A DNA stretch of 64,000 bases from Marinobacter gudaonensis (GTDB lineage: Bacteria; Pseudomonadota; Gammaproteobacteria; Pseudomonadales; Oleiphilaceae): NCBI RefSeq assembly GCF_900115175.1, contig NZ_FOYV01000001.1, positions 186,001-250,000 on the forward strand, written 5' to 3'. The notes beneath the pieces are model-generated. The model did not search any database and had not been told where the DNA came from. It worked only from the letters and a program-made list of their open reading frames with translations. The position numbers and the translations under genes were made by a program. Numbering within the stretch: the stretch's first letter is position 1; each line of letters opens with the position of its first letter. Below are positions 46,122 through 55,818 of this stretch, piece after piece.

Positions 46122-48458
46122 TCAGGCTTTCAACTGGTCGCCGACGGGCAGCCGGCGGATGCGTTTGCCCGTGGCCGCGTAGATCGCGTTACAAAGGGCC
46201 GGCGCGACTGGCGGCAGGCCTGGTTCACCCACCCCGCCCATGGCATCGTCCGGGTTGTCGATCAGGTGCACCCGAACGGTCTTTGGCGCATCCGGCATTC
46301 GCGGTATCAGGTAATTGTTGAAGTTATCCTGCTGGGCCACGCCGTCCTTGAACGTAACCTCGGATTGCAGGGCTATGCCAATACCCATCACGCAGGCGCC
46401 TTCGAGCTGGGAGCGAATCCGTTCCGGGTTGGCCTGGGGGCCGCAATCAAAGGCGATGTCTGCCCGGTGAATGGTCAGGTTGCCCTTGTCGTCCACTTCC
46501 ACGTCAAAGACGATGGCGGTGTAGGACACGAAGCTGTGGTGGAAGGCAAGACCAAGCCCGCGGCCTTTCCCGGTTTGCTTGCCCCAGCCCGCCTCACTGG
46601 TGGCCCGCTCGATCACGCGGCGCATACGGCCAATATCGATCGGGTAGAGGTCCGGGTTCTCGCCGTAGTTCCACCCGTCTCCGACGGACAGGTTCTGGAT
46701 CTCGCGATCCGGGCCCAGCAATTCGAGCACGTAGTCCCGGTGGTCCCGACCCGCCGCAATGGCCATTTCGTGGGCGAAGCTCTGTATCGCCCAGGCATGG
46801 GGCAGGTTGTACACCGAGCGGAACCAGCCGATTCGAACGTGGGCGGGGGCTGGCGGGTTCTCCAGGCGTATGGCCGGCACATCGAACGGCATGGTATTGA
46901 AGCCCATGCCCTGCTCGAACTCCTGAATGTGCTTCGGGTCTGGCGCAAACAGGGAGGCGATACTGGGTGACAGCGTGCGATGTCGCCAGCTGGTGGCCTT
47001 GCCATCGGCATCGAGACCGGCATCCAGATGATCAACCGATACGGCGTGGAAATAGGCATGGTGGACGTCATCCTCCCGGGACCACTGCAAACGCACCGGC
47101 TGACCCTTGAAGGCGTTGGCGATGATCGCGGCTTCCGTCACGAAATCGGGCTTGGATTTGCGGCCAAAGCCGCCGCCGAGCAGGGTCACGTGCACCGTTA
47201 CCTGTTCCTTGTCCAGACCCAGCCTTCCGGCGACGCCTTCCCGCGTTGCGCGGGGGTTCTGCACCGGGGCCCAGACCTCCGCCTTGCCATCGGCCACACG
47301 GACCGTGGCCACGGGCGGCTCCATGGGGGCCTGTGCCATGTGGGGCATGTAATAGGTGGCAGAGACGGTCTTGTCGGCCGCTTTCAGGGCCGCATCCACG
47401 TCACCGCCGTTCTGGCGGACCACTTTGCCCGGTGACTGCGCTGCTTCCTCCAGAGACTTCCGATAGGCCTCCGAGGTGTAGCTGGCATTGTCGCCGGCGG
47501 GCCCATTGTCCCACTCGATCTTGAGCGCCTTGCGGCCTTCCATGGCGGCCCAGGTATTGGTGGCCACCACGGCAACACCGCCAAGGGGGCTGAACGCTGC
47601 TGGCTGGCTGGCGCCATCAATGCGCATGACTTTCTTTACGCCCGCAACCTTCAGGGCACCGCTGTCGTCCAGGCTCTTGATCCTGGCACCATAGACGGGT
47701 GGCCGGGCAATCACCGCACAGAGCGTGTTTTCCAGCTCCACATCCGCGCCATAGATGGCCTTGCCGGTGACTATATCCTCACCGTCAATGGCCTTGGGGT
47801 AGGCAGACTTGAGGTCGCCATTGATCAGCCCGGATTCCTTGCCAATAAAGCGGAGTTCGTTGTCCGCCTTCAGCACCAGGGCATTGCGGTCGGGCACTTC
47901 CAGTTCCCTCGCTGCCTTGGCCAGATCGCCAAAGCCTAGCTCCCGCCCGGATGGCTCGTGCACTACCTTGTGTACCGTTGTTTTTACTTCATGAACCGGA
48001 ACGCCCCACTCATTGGCGGCCGCCTGTTCCAGCATTTGGCGAGCGGCGGCCCCGGCACGACGCATGGGGTCGTACCAGTGGCGCATGCTGCGGGAGCCGT
48101 CGGTGTTCTGGTTGCCGTACTTCTCCTGGTTGGCATCCGCCTGTTGAACCCGCACGTGTTCCCAGTCGGCGCCCAGCTCATCAGCGCCGACCATGATCAG
48201 GCTGGTACGAATACCCTGGCCCATTTCAGACCGGTTATTAACAATCGTGACGATGCCGTCGGGCGCGATGTGGATGAACACATTGGGGTTATCCACCCAG
48301 CCGCCGGGCATGGCGCCGGCCCCGAACTGGGCCTTTTCGCTGGCGCCGGCAAGATCCCAGCGCGCGGCCACAACCAGTGCGGAGGCAGCGGCAAGCCCCT
48401 TGAGCACCCCACGTCGACTGACGTTCGCCAGCATTAGCGTGCTGTTTGATTGGCTCAT
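46122..48458 (-). CDS. Molybdenum hydroxylase large subunit (IorB-like, aldehyde/xanthine-oxidase family)
   Basis: The 778-residue protein has a twin-arginine leader (SRRGVLKGLAAAS, 14-26) and then the molybdopterin-cytosine-dinucleotide fold of the xanthine dehydrogenase family. Phrases such as GQGIRTSLIMVGADELGADWE, VTLLGGGFGRKSKPDFVTEA and the closing GVGEPGLPPVAPALCNAIYAATGK fit the isoquinoline 1-oxidoreductase beta / membrane aldehyde dehydrogenase group. Such enzymes hydroxylate aldehydes or N-heterocycles and pass electrons to cytochromes. The Tat leader implies export after cofactor insertion. The start overlaps the small-subunit stop (ATGA). No maturation or cytochrome gene is adjacent. 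Confidence 0.9.
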   Translation of the reverse strand: MSQSNSTLMLANVSRRGVLKGLAAASALVVAARWDLAGASEKAQFGAGAMPGGWVDNPNVFIHIAPDGIVTIVNNRSEMGQGIRTSLIMVGADELGADWEHVRVQQADANQEKYGNQNTDGSRSMRHWYDPMRRAGAAARQMLEQAAANEWGVPVHEVKTTVHKVVHEPSGRELGFGDLAKAARELEVPDRNALVLKADNELRFIGKESGLINGDLKSAYPKAIDGEDIVTGKAIYGADVELENTLCAVIARPPVYGARIKSLDDSGALKVAGVKKVMRIDGASQPAAFSPLGGVAVVATNTWAAMEGRKALKIEWDNGPAGDNASYTSEAYRKSLEEAAQSPGKVVRQNGGDVDAALKAADKTVSATYYMPHMAQAPMEPPVATVRVADGKAEVWAPVQNPRATREGVAGRLGLDKEQVTVHVTLLGGGFGRKSKPDFVTEAAIIANAFKGQPVRLQWSREDDVHHAYFHAVSVDHLDAGLDADGKATSWRHRTLSPSIASLFAPDPKHIQEFEQGMGFNTMPFDVPAIRLENPPAPAHVRIGWFRSVYNLPHAWAIQSFAHEMAIAAGRDHRDYVLELLGPDREIQNLSVGDGWNYGENPDLYPIDIGRMRRVIERATSEAGWGKQTGKGRGLGLAFHHSFVSYTAIVFDVEVDDKGNLTIHRADIAFDCGPQANPERIRSQLEGACVMGIGIALQSEVTFKDGVAQQDNFNNYLIPRMPDAPKTVRVHLIDNPDDAMGGVGEPGLPPVAPALCNAIYAATGKRIRRLPVGDQLKA

Positions 48459-48916
48459 GACTTCACCTCCGCATCCGATGCCCGCTCAATGGCCGCAAGA
48501 ATGCGGTTGTAGGTACCACAACGGCAAAGGTTGCCGGCCATGGCGTCAATGATCTCCTGAGCCTCCGGTTTGGGTGTGCGCTTGAGCAGTGCCGTGGCAT
48601 TCATGATCTGTCCGCCCTGGCAGTAGCCGCACTGTGCAACCCCGAGATCCAGCCAGGCCTGCTGTACCTTGCTGCCCACTGCGTCCTCGGCCATGGCCTC
48701 AATGGTGGTGATCTCACCGCTGACCGACGAGACCGGAGTGACGCAGGAGCGGATGGCGGTACCGTTCATGTGCACCGTGCAGGCACCGCACTGGGCGATA
48801 CCACAGCCGAATTTGGTGCCCTTGAGACCCACGACATCGCGGATCACCCAGAGCAGTGGCATGTTGTCTGGCACATCGAGCTCATACTGCTCGCCGTTGA
48901 TGGTGAGGGTAGCCAT
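48455..48916 (-). CDS. (2Fe-2S) small subunit of the molybdenum hydroxylase
   Basis: The 153-residue electron-transfer subunit binds two [2Fe-2S] clusters. The plant-type ferredoxin motif (GCGIAQCGACTVHM, near 38-51) is followed by a four-helix domain with CGYCQGGQIMNATALL near 97-112 and CRCGTYNRIL near 131-140. It lacks a signal peptide and so is probably exported together with the Tat-targeted large subunit, as known for such pairs. The genes overlap by four bases and form an operon. Confidence 0.95.
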   Translation of the reverse strand: MATLTINGEQYELDVPDNMPLLWVIRDVVGLKGTKFGCGIAQCGACTVHMNGTAIRSCVTPVSSVSGEITTIEAMAEDAVGSKVQQAWLDLGVAQCGYCQGGQIMNATALLKRTPKPEAQEIIDAMAGNLCRCGTYNRILAAIERASDAEVKS

Positions 48917-49076
48917 GTTGTCCCCTTCTGTTTGCGCATTTATGACCTTTCACTGTAGCTGTACGGTCAAAGAACGCAAAAAGTGCTCTCTGAAGTAAAG
49001 GTAATGAAAACCCTTGTTCTCCGGCCTCCGCGGTAGGCTATAGTAGGCCCCGTAGCCACTTGACAGCGAGGACAGG

Positions 49077-49484
49077 ATGGAAGCCGTTAATCCCACTCAG
49101 GAGCAGCTCCGGAAGGTGCTGGCGGAAACACCGAAGGATCAGCCTGTGGTTATGCTCAACCTGCTGCGATTCCGCGACCGTGCCAACTATCAGGAAGAGG
49201 CCCCGGAGCGGACCGGGCGCGAAGCCTATTCACTCTACATGGCCGAGGCGGCAGCCTGCGTGAAAGCAGTGGGGGCCGAAGTGATCTGGTCTGGCAAGAG
49301 TGTCGGCTCACTGATTGCGCCGCCCGATGAATCCTGGGACCAAGTTCTGCTGGTACGTTACCCCTCAATCGATGCCTTCATGGCCATGATTGAGAGCCGC
49401 GAGTACAAGGGTGTGGTGAAGCATCGCACCGCGGCGCTGAAGGATTCGAGACTGGTGGCGAACATCGAGGGTAGCGCGGGCTGA
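49077..49484 (+). CDS. DUF1330-type small protein
   Basis: The 135-residue soluble protein has a dimeric alpha-beta barrel pattern of the DUF1330 kind: QPVVMLNLLRFRD near 22-34, the middle GAEVIWSGKSVGSLIAPPDESWDQVLLVRYPS (split here as GAEVIWSGKSVG and WDQVLLVRYPS) and AFMAMIESREYKGVVKHRTAAL near 100-121. No catalytic residue is known to me; it may bind a small molecule. It stands alone, divergent from the molybdenum-enzyme genes, and ends two bases from the convergent azlD stop. Confidence 0.82.
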   Translation: MEAVNPTQEQLRKVLAETPKDQPVVMLNLLRFRDRANYQEEAPERTGREAYSLYMAEAAACVKAVGAEVIWSGKSVGSLIAPPDESWDQVLLVRYPSIDAFMAMIESREYKGVVKHRTAALKDSRLVANIEGSAG

Positions 49485-49485
49485 A

Positions 49486-49815
49486 TCAGAAACCCGCCTG
49501 TTTGATCAGCATATAGCTGGCGGTGCCCGCGGCAATGGAGAGCAGGGCATGGCGGCGCCAAAGGTGCACCACCACAACCAGGGCGCCGGGAATCAGGGCG
49601 TCGAACCCATACCAGGCGCCGGACCAGTTGGCGGATCGTTGCAGGAACACGGTGGCCAGCAGTGCCATGACTGCCGCCGGCAGATAGCGCCCAAGGTGGC
49701 GAACCAGGGGGTGGTCGGTGTGCCGTTCGAAAAACAGGAAAGGAATCACCCGTGTGGCGAACGTCGCCGCTGCCGCCACCGCAATAAACAGCCCCAGGTA
49801 AAGGGAATCACCCAT
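49486..49815 (-). CDS. azlD: Branched-chain amino acid exporter small subunit
   Basis: The 109-residue hydrophobic protein has about four membrane segments and the AzlD-family TRVIPFLFFERH near 20-31 and LPAAVMALLATVFLQ near 45-59. AzlD works with AzlC to export branched-chain or similar amino acids. It overlaps azlC by 8 bases. Confidence 0.88.
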   Translation of the reverse strand: MGDSLYLGLFIAVAAAATFATRVIPFLFFERHTDHPLVRHLGRYLPAAVMALLATVFLQRSANWSGAWYGFDALIPGALVVVVHLWRRHALLSIAAGTASYMLIKQAGF

Positions 49816-50518
49816 GGTTGGACTCCTGTCGGGCTGCCTGTCCCCGGGTTCGTCGGTACTCTATGAGCAGAGCTCCCGTTACCAGGGTAATGGCGCCAAT
49901 CAACTGGTGCGTTGGTGCAAGTAACAGCATGGCCAAGCCCGCTGCCGCCGCTCCCAGCCAAACCGGAAAGCCATCCCCCAGGGCCTTGTACTGCTCCAGC
50001 GTCAACACGATGAACAGGGCCACCAGCGCGAACTCAATCCCTGTGCTATCGAACGCCACGTTGTCTCCCAGCAGGGCCCCCAGGGCACACCCGACAACCC
50101 AGTAGCCCTGATTGAAGGCCGTAATCCGGAAATCCACCTCCTGTTCATGGGCCCGGTCTGCGCCTCTCGGCCGACTGGTAAGAAGCGAATAGGTCTCGTC
50201 GGTAAGCCCGAAGATAAGATAGAGCTTCCTCCAACCCGCGCCTCGGAACTGGCCCAGCAGTGACAGCCCGTAGAAAAGGTGGCGGGCATTGAGCACAAAC
50301 ATGGCCACGAACACTTCCAGCAGCCCGGCGTTCACCGCCAGCAGGCTCACCGCCAGAATCTGGCCGGCGCCGGCGTAGATCACCAGCCCCATCAGCGGTG
50401 CTGCCCACCAGGCGTAATCCAGCTGCGTGGTAAACAACACGCCGAACGCCATACCCAGGGGCAGGTATCCGAAGAGGATTGGCAGTGTCAGGCGAAAGAC
50501 GGACTGGTTCATTAGCAT
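49808..50518 (-). CDS. azlC: Branched-chain amino acid exporter large subunit
   Basis: The 236-residue membrane protein has the AzlC-family opening (PILFGYLPLGMAFGVLFTTQ, near 10-29), the VFVLNARHLFYGLSLL segment near 74-89 and LTDETYSLLT near 104-113. It pairs with AzlD. No leucine-responsive regulator gene is adjacent. The start is the ATG after GTGTGAAAGG-like sequence on the minus strand; a second reading frame overlapping it is a shadow. Confidence 0.9.
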   Translation of the reverse strand: MLMNQSVFRLTLPILFGYLPLGMAFGVLFTTQLDYAWWAAPLMGLVIYAGAGQILAVSLLAVNAGLLEVFVAMFVLNARHLFYGLSLLGQFRGAGWRKLYLIFGLTDETYSLLTSRPRGADRAHEQEVDFRITAFNQGYWVVGCALGALLGDNVAFDSTGIEFALVALFIVLTLEQYKALGDGFPVWLGAAAAGLAMLLLAPTHQLIGAITLVTGALLIEYRRTRGQAARQESNHG

Positions 50519-50680
50519 CCAAACGGTGTGAAAGGCGCGATCATAGTGAATCGCCGGTCGGATTTGAAGCGGTGGTCAATGCCTCCAGGTAAGGAGTGGA
50601 GGGGTTTGACGCGTATTCAGCAATAAAAGTGTCACAAAACCGGCATACCATCAGCGCATTCACCCGTCGCTGGAGTTGTC

Positions 50681-52291
50681 ATGTTCGGTACCGTCAGAAC
50701 CCGAATCCTGGTGTTTGCCTTCCTCTCACTCTTTGCGGTTGCCGGGCTGGCGACGCTTTCCTGGAGCATCATTCTGAAAGCCGAAGAGGCATCAAAAACC
50801 CTGATTCAGTCAAGCCTTAACGAATCCTGGCTGCTGGCGGACCTGGAGCAGGATCACCGGCAGCTCCAGGATCTGGCCTACAAGATCAAGGCGCAGCTGT
50901 TGCTCTGGGACGAGATTGAGACGGCGTTCGGTGAACTGGATTCATCGTTGCCGGAACACTGGCGCCGGGTGGCCGGGGATAGCGGCCTTGCAGGCTGGGC
51001 CGGAGAACACCAGGCGGACTTCGATCGGGTTCGTGCGTTGATGGAGCGCATGCAGGCCGGCATCGCGGAAAAGAGTTACTACCGGGTTGGCCAGGTTGTC
51101 GATTTCGATCTCTTCCCGGCCATGGAGCCCATGCTGGCGGCCATTGCCGAGCGCCAAAGGCAAAGCCGTCAGGCGGTGTCCACAGGCGCCGAAGACCTGC
51201 TCACGTTCCTTTCCGGGCAGCAGGTGTTCCTGATTGGCGGCTCGCTAGTCTTTACATTGCTGGTCATCGCGATGACGCTTTGGCTACGCCGCTCGGTCAT
51301 ACAGCGATTGAGGAGCATGGAACTCGATCTGGTGGCCATGGAGAGCAATTCGGACCTGACACGGGTACCCGTGCTCAAGGGGCACGACGAAGTTGCCGGT
51401 GTGGCTCGCGCCCTGGGTGGGCTGGTGCAGAAGTTTGAGCATTTCATCGGTGATATTCGCGCAGCGGCCGGCGCCCTGGACCAACGCTCCGGCTCCCTCG
51501 ATGGCGGAGCCGAACGGCTTCAGGAGGCCTCCGAGCAAACCCGCCGGCAGGTATCCGATGTGAGTCAGTCCATGTCAGCCATATCGGAGCAGGCCTCGGC
51601 CATCGAACGTGCAACCCAGGCCTCTGCCGATACCGTAAGCAGTGCCGTGGCCGCCAACGAGGAGGTCCAGCATCGCCTCGGTACCAGCGAAGCTGCCGCG
51701 GAACACACAGTGGACGTTATCGGCAGGGTGTCTGCCTCGATCCAGGCGCTTAACGAATCCACCGGCAAGATCGAACAGGTCATTGGTGTGATTGCCGACA
51801 TTGCCGAGCAAACCAATCTGCTTGCTCTCAATGCCGCCATTGAGGCAGCCAGGGCAGGCGAGCATGGCCGCGGGTTCGCCGTGGTTGCGGACGAAGTGCG
51901 GACCCTGTCGCGGCGTACCTCGGAATCCACCCGGGATATCGGCCAATGGGTTCAGGGGCTGGTCACGGGGGTTGCTACCGTCGATTCGCTCCTTGAGGAC
52001 GTACGCGCCGCCGGAAACAGTAACCAGGAGCATCTGGTTGCGCTCAAGGCTCACCTGGAGAGCCTCAAGGGCCAGTTTGTGAACCTCGAACACCTGAGCA
52101 CCGAGATCAGCTCAGCCGTTGTCCTCCAGCGAGAAGAAATCGGACGGGTAGGTCGCCGTTCGGACGCCCTGGAAGAAAGCTCTGACTTTCTGATCCAGAG
52201 TGTTGAGCAAACTCGCAGCATCAGTGAGGCGTTACGCCAGGAATCGGTGTCCATGCGCCAACTGATCGCCCGCTTTCGTACCGCAGCCTGA
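50681..52291 (+). CDS. Methyl-accepting chemotaxis protein
   Basis: The 536-residue transmembrane receptor has membrane segments at about 7-29 and 183-204. Between them is a roughly 150-residue periplasmic, mostly helical ligand domain (four-helix-like, rich in Glu, Gln, Arg). After the second segment comes a HAMP-like linker ([19 protein letters not shown]), then the cytoplasmic signalling coil. Its hairpin tip is the conserved [19 protein letters not shown] region continuing with [20 protein letters not shown]. It is therefore able to dock CheA/CheW. The ligand is unknown. It sits apart from cheV/cheR in the window. Confidence 0.93.
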   Translation: MFGTVRTRILVFAFLSLFAVAGLATLSWSIILKAEEASKTLIQSSLNESWLLADLEQDHRQLQDLAYKIKAQLLLWDEIETAFGELDSSLPEHWRRVAGDSGLAGWAGEHQADFDRVRALMERMQAGIAEKSYYRVGQVVDFDLFPAMEPMLAAIAERQRQSRQAVSTGAEDLLTFLSGQQVFLIGGSLVFTLLVIAMTLWLRRSVIQRLRSMELDLVAMESNSDLTRVPVLKGHDEVAGVARALGGLVQKFEHFIGDIRAAAGALDQRSGSLDGGAERLQEASEQTRRQVSDVSQSMSAISEQASAIERATQASADTVSSAVAANEEVQHRLGTSEAAAEHTVDVIGRVSASIQALNESTGKIEQVIGVIADIAEQTNLLALNAAIEAARAGEHGRGFAVVADEVRTLSRRTSESTRDIGQWVQGLVTGVATVDSLLEDVRAAGNSNQEHLVALKAHLESLKGQFVNLEHLSTEISSAVVLQREEIGRVGRRSDALEESSDFLIQSVEQTRSISEALRQESVSMRQLIARFRTAA

Positions 52292-52387
52292 GCACCGCGT
52301 CTGGTCACGGAACGAGCCACTCTCAGTCTCGGGGCTTCTACCTCGCCCGCAAAGCCCTTACCATGGGCGGGTACACGAGGAGGCCCT

Positions 52388-52639
52388 ATGACCAGCAGTA
52401 CCGAGCACCAGCCCGAGCAGGATCCCCGCCAGGAAAAATTCGTTGTTGATACCGAATTGCTGACCGAAGACCAGCTCCTGGGCCTGGTGGAGGAGTACTG
52501 CACCCGTTACCACGGACTGAACGACACCGAAAGCCCCATGGCCGAGGTAGACCGGGTGATGGCGGCGGTACGCCGTGGCGAGCTGGTGGTATGGTTTGAT
52601 CCGGTGGAGAACACTGCGGGCCTGGGTGTGCCAGCTTAG
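52388..52639 (+). CDS. YheU-like (UPF0270) small protein
   Basis: The 83-residue acidic protein carries the pattern of the YheU family: ELLTEDQLLGLVEEYCTRYHG near 24-44 (split here as LLTEDQLLGLVEE and YCTRYHG) and VMAAVRRGELVVWFDP near 58-73. It has an extra hydrophilic N-terminal stretch compared with the 70-residue E. coli protein. Function unknown; AGGAGG precedes the ATG. Confidence 0.8.
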   Translation: MTSSTEHQPEQDPRQEKFVVDTELLTEDQLLGLVEEYCTRYHGLNDTESPMAEVDRVMAAVRRGELVVWFDPVENTAGLGVPA

Positions 52640-52738
52640 GCGGCATATCGCCACAGTATTTGATCTGGCACCTACCCGCAGCCGGAACGACACGTTACAA
52701 TCTCGCTGTTTCCCCGAAAGCCGTGCACGAGGTGAATT

Positions 52739-53398
52739 TTGATCAGGGTACTGGTTGTAGACGACCATGAGCTGGTGCGCTCCGGTATTACCCGGATGCT
52801 GGCTGACAACCCCGACATCGACGTTATCGGGCAGGCGTCATCTGGTGAGGATGCCATCGATTTCGTGCGCCAGAAGCGTCCGGACATCGTGCTTATGGAC
52901 ATCCGGATGCCGGGTATCGGCGGCCTCGAGGCGACCCGCCGCATCCTGCGTACCGACGATTCCATCCGGGTGATCGTGGTAACCGCCTGTGCCGACGACC
53001 CGTACCCGACCCGCGTGATGCAGAGCGGCGCCTCGGCCTATATCACCAAGGGCGCCGACATCAAGGAAATGGTGCGGGCCATCCGTATGGCCCACTCCGG
53101 CCAGCGCTACATCAGCCCTGAAATCGCCCAGAAGATGGCCCTCAAGCAACTGGGCGGCGACCGGGACGAAGACGGCGAGCTGTCGCTGTTCGAGCGGTTG
53201 TCCGAGCGGGAAATGCAGATTGCCATGATGGTGGTGGACTGCCAGAAGGTGCAGGACATCTCCGACAAGCTGTGCCTCAGCCCCAAGACGGTGAACAGCT
53301 ACCGCTACCGGATTTTCGAGAAGCTGGAGATCTCCAGCGATGTGGAACTCGCCCTGATGGCAGTGCGGCTCGGGTTGCTTGATGCCGACAAGGTCTGA
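52739..53398 (+). CDS. gacA: GacA/UvrY-family response regulator
   Basis: The 219-residue regulator of the Gac/Bar two-component system controls small RNAs of the Csr/Rsm pathway in relatives. The receiver domain has acidic residues D8/D9 and phospho-acceptor D54 in IVLMDIRMPG. A LuxR/NarL helix-turn-helix ends the protein (SEREMQIAMMVVDCQKVQDI, then LSPKTVNSYRYRIFEKLEI). It is followed by uvrC with a 17-base overlap, the usual uvrY-uvrC pair. A TTG start at 52739 is chosen because GAGGTG precedes it and the protein then begins MIRVLVVDDH as in the family. Confidence 0.93.
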   Translation: MIRVLVVDDHELVRSGITRMLADNPDIDVIGQASSGEDAIDFVRQKRPDIVLMDIRMPGIGGLEATRRILRTDDSIRVIVVTACADDPYPTRVMQSGASAYITKGADIKEMVRAIRMAHSGQRYISPEIAQKMALKQLGGDRDEDGELSLFERLSEREMQIAMMVVDCQKVQDISDKLCLSPKTVNSYRYRIFEKLEISSDVELALMAVRLGLLDADKV

Positions 53399-55244
53399 CC
53401 CGGAGCACAAGACCAGCGGGGAGTTTGACAGCCAGAGCTTCCTGAAGCAGTTGACCGAGCGGCCCGGTGTGTACCGAATGTACGACGAAGGCGGCTCGGT
53501 ACTCTACGTGGGCAAGGCCCGCAACCTGAAAAAGCGGGTGGGCAGCTACTTCCGCAAGACCGGCCTGGCCCCCAAGACCGAAGCCCTGGTTGGCAAGATT
53601 GCGTCCATTGAGGTCACCATCACCGGCAGCGAAACCGAAGCGCTGCTGCTCGAACAGAACCTGATCAAATCCCTGCGCCCGCCTTACAACATCCTGCTGC
53701 GGGACGATAAATCCTATCCCTACATCTACCTGTCCTCCCACAGTGATTATCCGTCGCTGACATTCCGCAGGGGCCGCACCAAGAAGGGCGGAGGCACCTG
53801 GTTCGGGCCATTTCCAAGCTCCGGTGCAGTCAAGGAAAGTCTTAATGTTCTGCAGAAGATATTCCGCATAAGAAACTGTACTGAAAGCTTTTTCAGGAAC
53901 CGAACCCGGCCCTGCCTGCAGTACCAGATCAATCGGTGCACGGCCCCGTGCGTGGGCTATGTCACGCCCGAGGAATACCAGGAGGACATCCGCCACGCCA
54001 CCATGTTCCTTGAGGGCAAGAACCCGGCCATCCTCCACGACCTGATGAACGCCATGGAAACGGCCTCGAAAAACCTCGAGTTTGAAAAGGCCGCCGCCTA
54101 TCGGGACCAGATCAACCACCTGCGGCACGTGCAGGAACAGCAATCCATCGAAGGCGAGGGCGGCGATGCGGACGTGATCGCCATCGCCCAGGACGCGGGT
54201 GTGGTGTGCATCGTGGTGATCATTGTGCGCGGCGGTCGGGTACTGGGCACCAAGGATTATTTTCCGAGGTACTCCATCGAGCAGACCGAGGGCGAGCTGC
54301 TGAGCGCGTTTCTGGGCCAGTATTATTTCGGTGGCAACACCCGCCGTGAGATTCCCCGGGATATCCTGGTGCCGGTGGCGGTTGAAGGGCAGGAGCTGCT
54401 GGCCCAGGCGCTCAGCGAGTCCGCCAACCGGGAAACCCGCATTCGCGGCAACGTACGGGGCGAGCGCCGCCGCTGGCTGGAGCTGGCCATGACCAATGCC
54501 CGCCAGACGCTGCTCACGCACCTCGCTAGCAAGGAAACCGTGTATCGCCGCCTGCTGGCCCTCCGGGACCTGCTGGAACTGGCGGAAACGCCGTCGCGCA
54601 TGGAGTGCTTCGACATCAGCCACAGCCACGGCGAGAATACGGTCGCATCCTGCGTGGTTTTCGACGAGAATGGCCCCCTGAAAAGCGACTACCGCCTGTA
54701 CAATATCGAAGGCGTGACCGCCGGGGACGACTACGGTGCCATGCGCCAGGTGCTGACCCGCCGCTACAAACGCATGGTGGCGGGCGAGGGCAAGCGACCA
54801 GACCTGGTGTTTATCGATGGTGGTAAGGGGCAATTGAACATTGCCCGGGAAGTCTTTGATGAGCTAGAGATTTCTGATATTCCCCTGATCGGTGTGGCCA
54901 AGGGTGTGACCCGCCGGGCGGGCATGGAGCAGCTCATCGACGCCATGACCGGCGACGTGTTCCGGGTGCCCGCCGATTCGCCGGCCTTGCACCTGATCCA
55001 ACACATACGGGACGAATCCCATCGGTTCGCGATCACCGGGCACCGGGCCCGGCGGGACAAAAAGCGCCGGCAGTCTACACTGGAAGGCATTGAAGGCGTC
55101 GGACCCAAGAAGCGCAGGGATCTGATCCGTTATTTCGGCGGCATTCAGGAAATTCGCAAGGCCGGGGTGGACGAGATGGCCAAGGTTCCGGGCATCAGCA
55201 AATCACTGGCGGAGAGCATTTACGCCGCGTTGCACGACGAGTAA
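53382..55244 (+). CDS. uvrC: Excinuclease ABC subunit C
   Basis: Nuclease subunit of nucleotide excision repair that cuts on both sides of a lesion. Domains in about 620 residues: GIY-YIG nuclease (PGVYRMYDEGGSVLYVGKA, about 25-45), the cysteine cluster region CLQYQINRCTAPCVGY near 182, the UVR UvrB-binding motif NLEFEKAAAYRDQINHLR, the RNase-H-like endonuclease (ECFDISHSHGENTVAS near 405) and C-terminal helix-hairpin-helices (GVGPKKRRDLIRYFGG). ATG 53382 is used; an adjacent TTG at 53379 is also possible. The start lies inside the gacA 3' end, so translation is probably coupled. Confidence 0.95.
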   Translation: MPTRSDPEHKTSGEFDSQSFLKQLTERPGVYRMYDEGGSVLYVGKARNLKKRVGSYFRKTGLAPKTEALVGKIASIEVTITGSETEALLLEQNLIKSLRPPYNILLRDDKSYPYIYLSSHSDYPSLTFRRGRTKKGGGTWFGPFPSSGAVKESLNVLQKIFRIRNCTESFFRNRTRPCLQYQINRCTAPCVGYVTPEEYQEDIRHATMFLEGKNPAILHDLMNAMETASKNLEFEKAAAYRDQINHLRHVQEQQSIEGEGGDADVIAIAQDAGVVCIVVIIVRGGRVLGTKDYFPRYSIEQTEGELLSAFLGQYYFGGNTRREIPRDILVPVAVEGQELLAQALSESANRETRIRGNVRGERRRWLELAMTNARQTLLTHLASKETVYRRLLALRDLLELAETPSRMECFDISHSHGENTVASCVVFDENGPLKSDYRLYNIEGVTAGDDYGAMRQVLTRRYKRMVAGEGKRPDLVFIDGGKGQLNIAREVFDELEISDIPLIGVAKGVTRRAGMEQLIDAMTGDVFRVPADSPALHLIQHIRDESHRFAITGHRARRDKKRRQSTLEGIEGVGPKKRRDLIRYFGGIQEIRKAGVDEMAKVPGISKSLAESIYAALHDE

Positions 55245-55251
55245 GGACAGC

Positions 55252-55818
55252 ATGAATCTACCAAACATCCTCACCCTTTCCCGCATCATCATGATCCCGG
55301 TGTTCGTGGTGATCTTTTACCTGCCGGTGGGATGGAGTTACCTCGTGAGCGCATCCATCTTTGGCCTCGCGGCGGCTACGGACTGGCTCGACGGCTATCT
55401 GGCCCGCAAGCTGGACCAGAGCACCCCGTTCGGGGCCTTCCTGGACCCGGTGGCCGACAAGCTCATGGTGGCGGTTGCCCTGGCGGTGCTGATCGAGGAA
55501 CACGCAGCGATTCTGCTGACCATTCCCGCCACAGTGATTATCGGGCGGGAAATCGTGATCTCTGCTCTGCGGGAATGGATGGCGGAAATCGGCAGCCGGG
55601 CCAGCGTGGCCGTGTCCTATATCGGCAAGATCAAGACCACCGCGCAAATGGCAGCCATTGTGGGCCTGTTGGCGTTTCCGCCGGGCAATCTCTGGGCAGA
55701 TGTGGCGCTGGTGCTGCTCTACATTGCTGCGATTCTCACCCTCTGGTCCATGGGGTTGTACATCAGGGCTGCCTGGCCCGAACTGTTTCCGGCGCAGGCG
55801 GATAGCCGCAACCGCTGA
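55252..55818 (+). CDS. pgsA: CDP-diacylglycerol--glycerol-3-phosphate 3-phosphatidyltransferase
   Basis: Makes phosphatidylglycerophosphate, the first committed step to phosphatidylglycerol and cardiolipin, in the inner membrane. The CDP-alcohol phosphatidyltransferase motif D-x2-D-G-x2-A-R-x8-G-x3-D-x3-D is complete in DWLDGYLARKLDQ and GAFLDPVADK. The 188 residues contain several membrane helices. It follows uvrC by 7 bases. Its last 56 bases overlap the 3' end of the convergent lipoprotein gene. Confidence 0.95.
   Translation: MNLPNILTLSRIIMIPVFVVIFYLPVGWSYLVSASIFGLAAATDWLDGYLARKLDQSTPFGAFLDPVADKLMVAVALAVLIEEHAAILLTIPATVIIGREIVISALREWMAEIGSRASVAVSYIGKIKTTAQMAAIVGLLAFPPGNLWADVALVLLYIAAILTLWSMGLYIRAAWPELFPAQADSRNR

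Noticed and set aside
50622..50660. Possible FliA promoter before the chemoreceptor gene
   Set aside because: TAAAAGTG fits a -35 box but the facing eight bases (GCATACCA) match the -10 box at only about half the positions.
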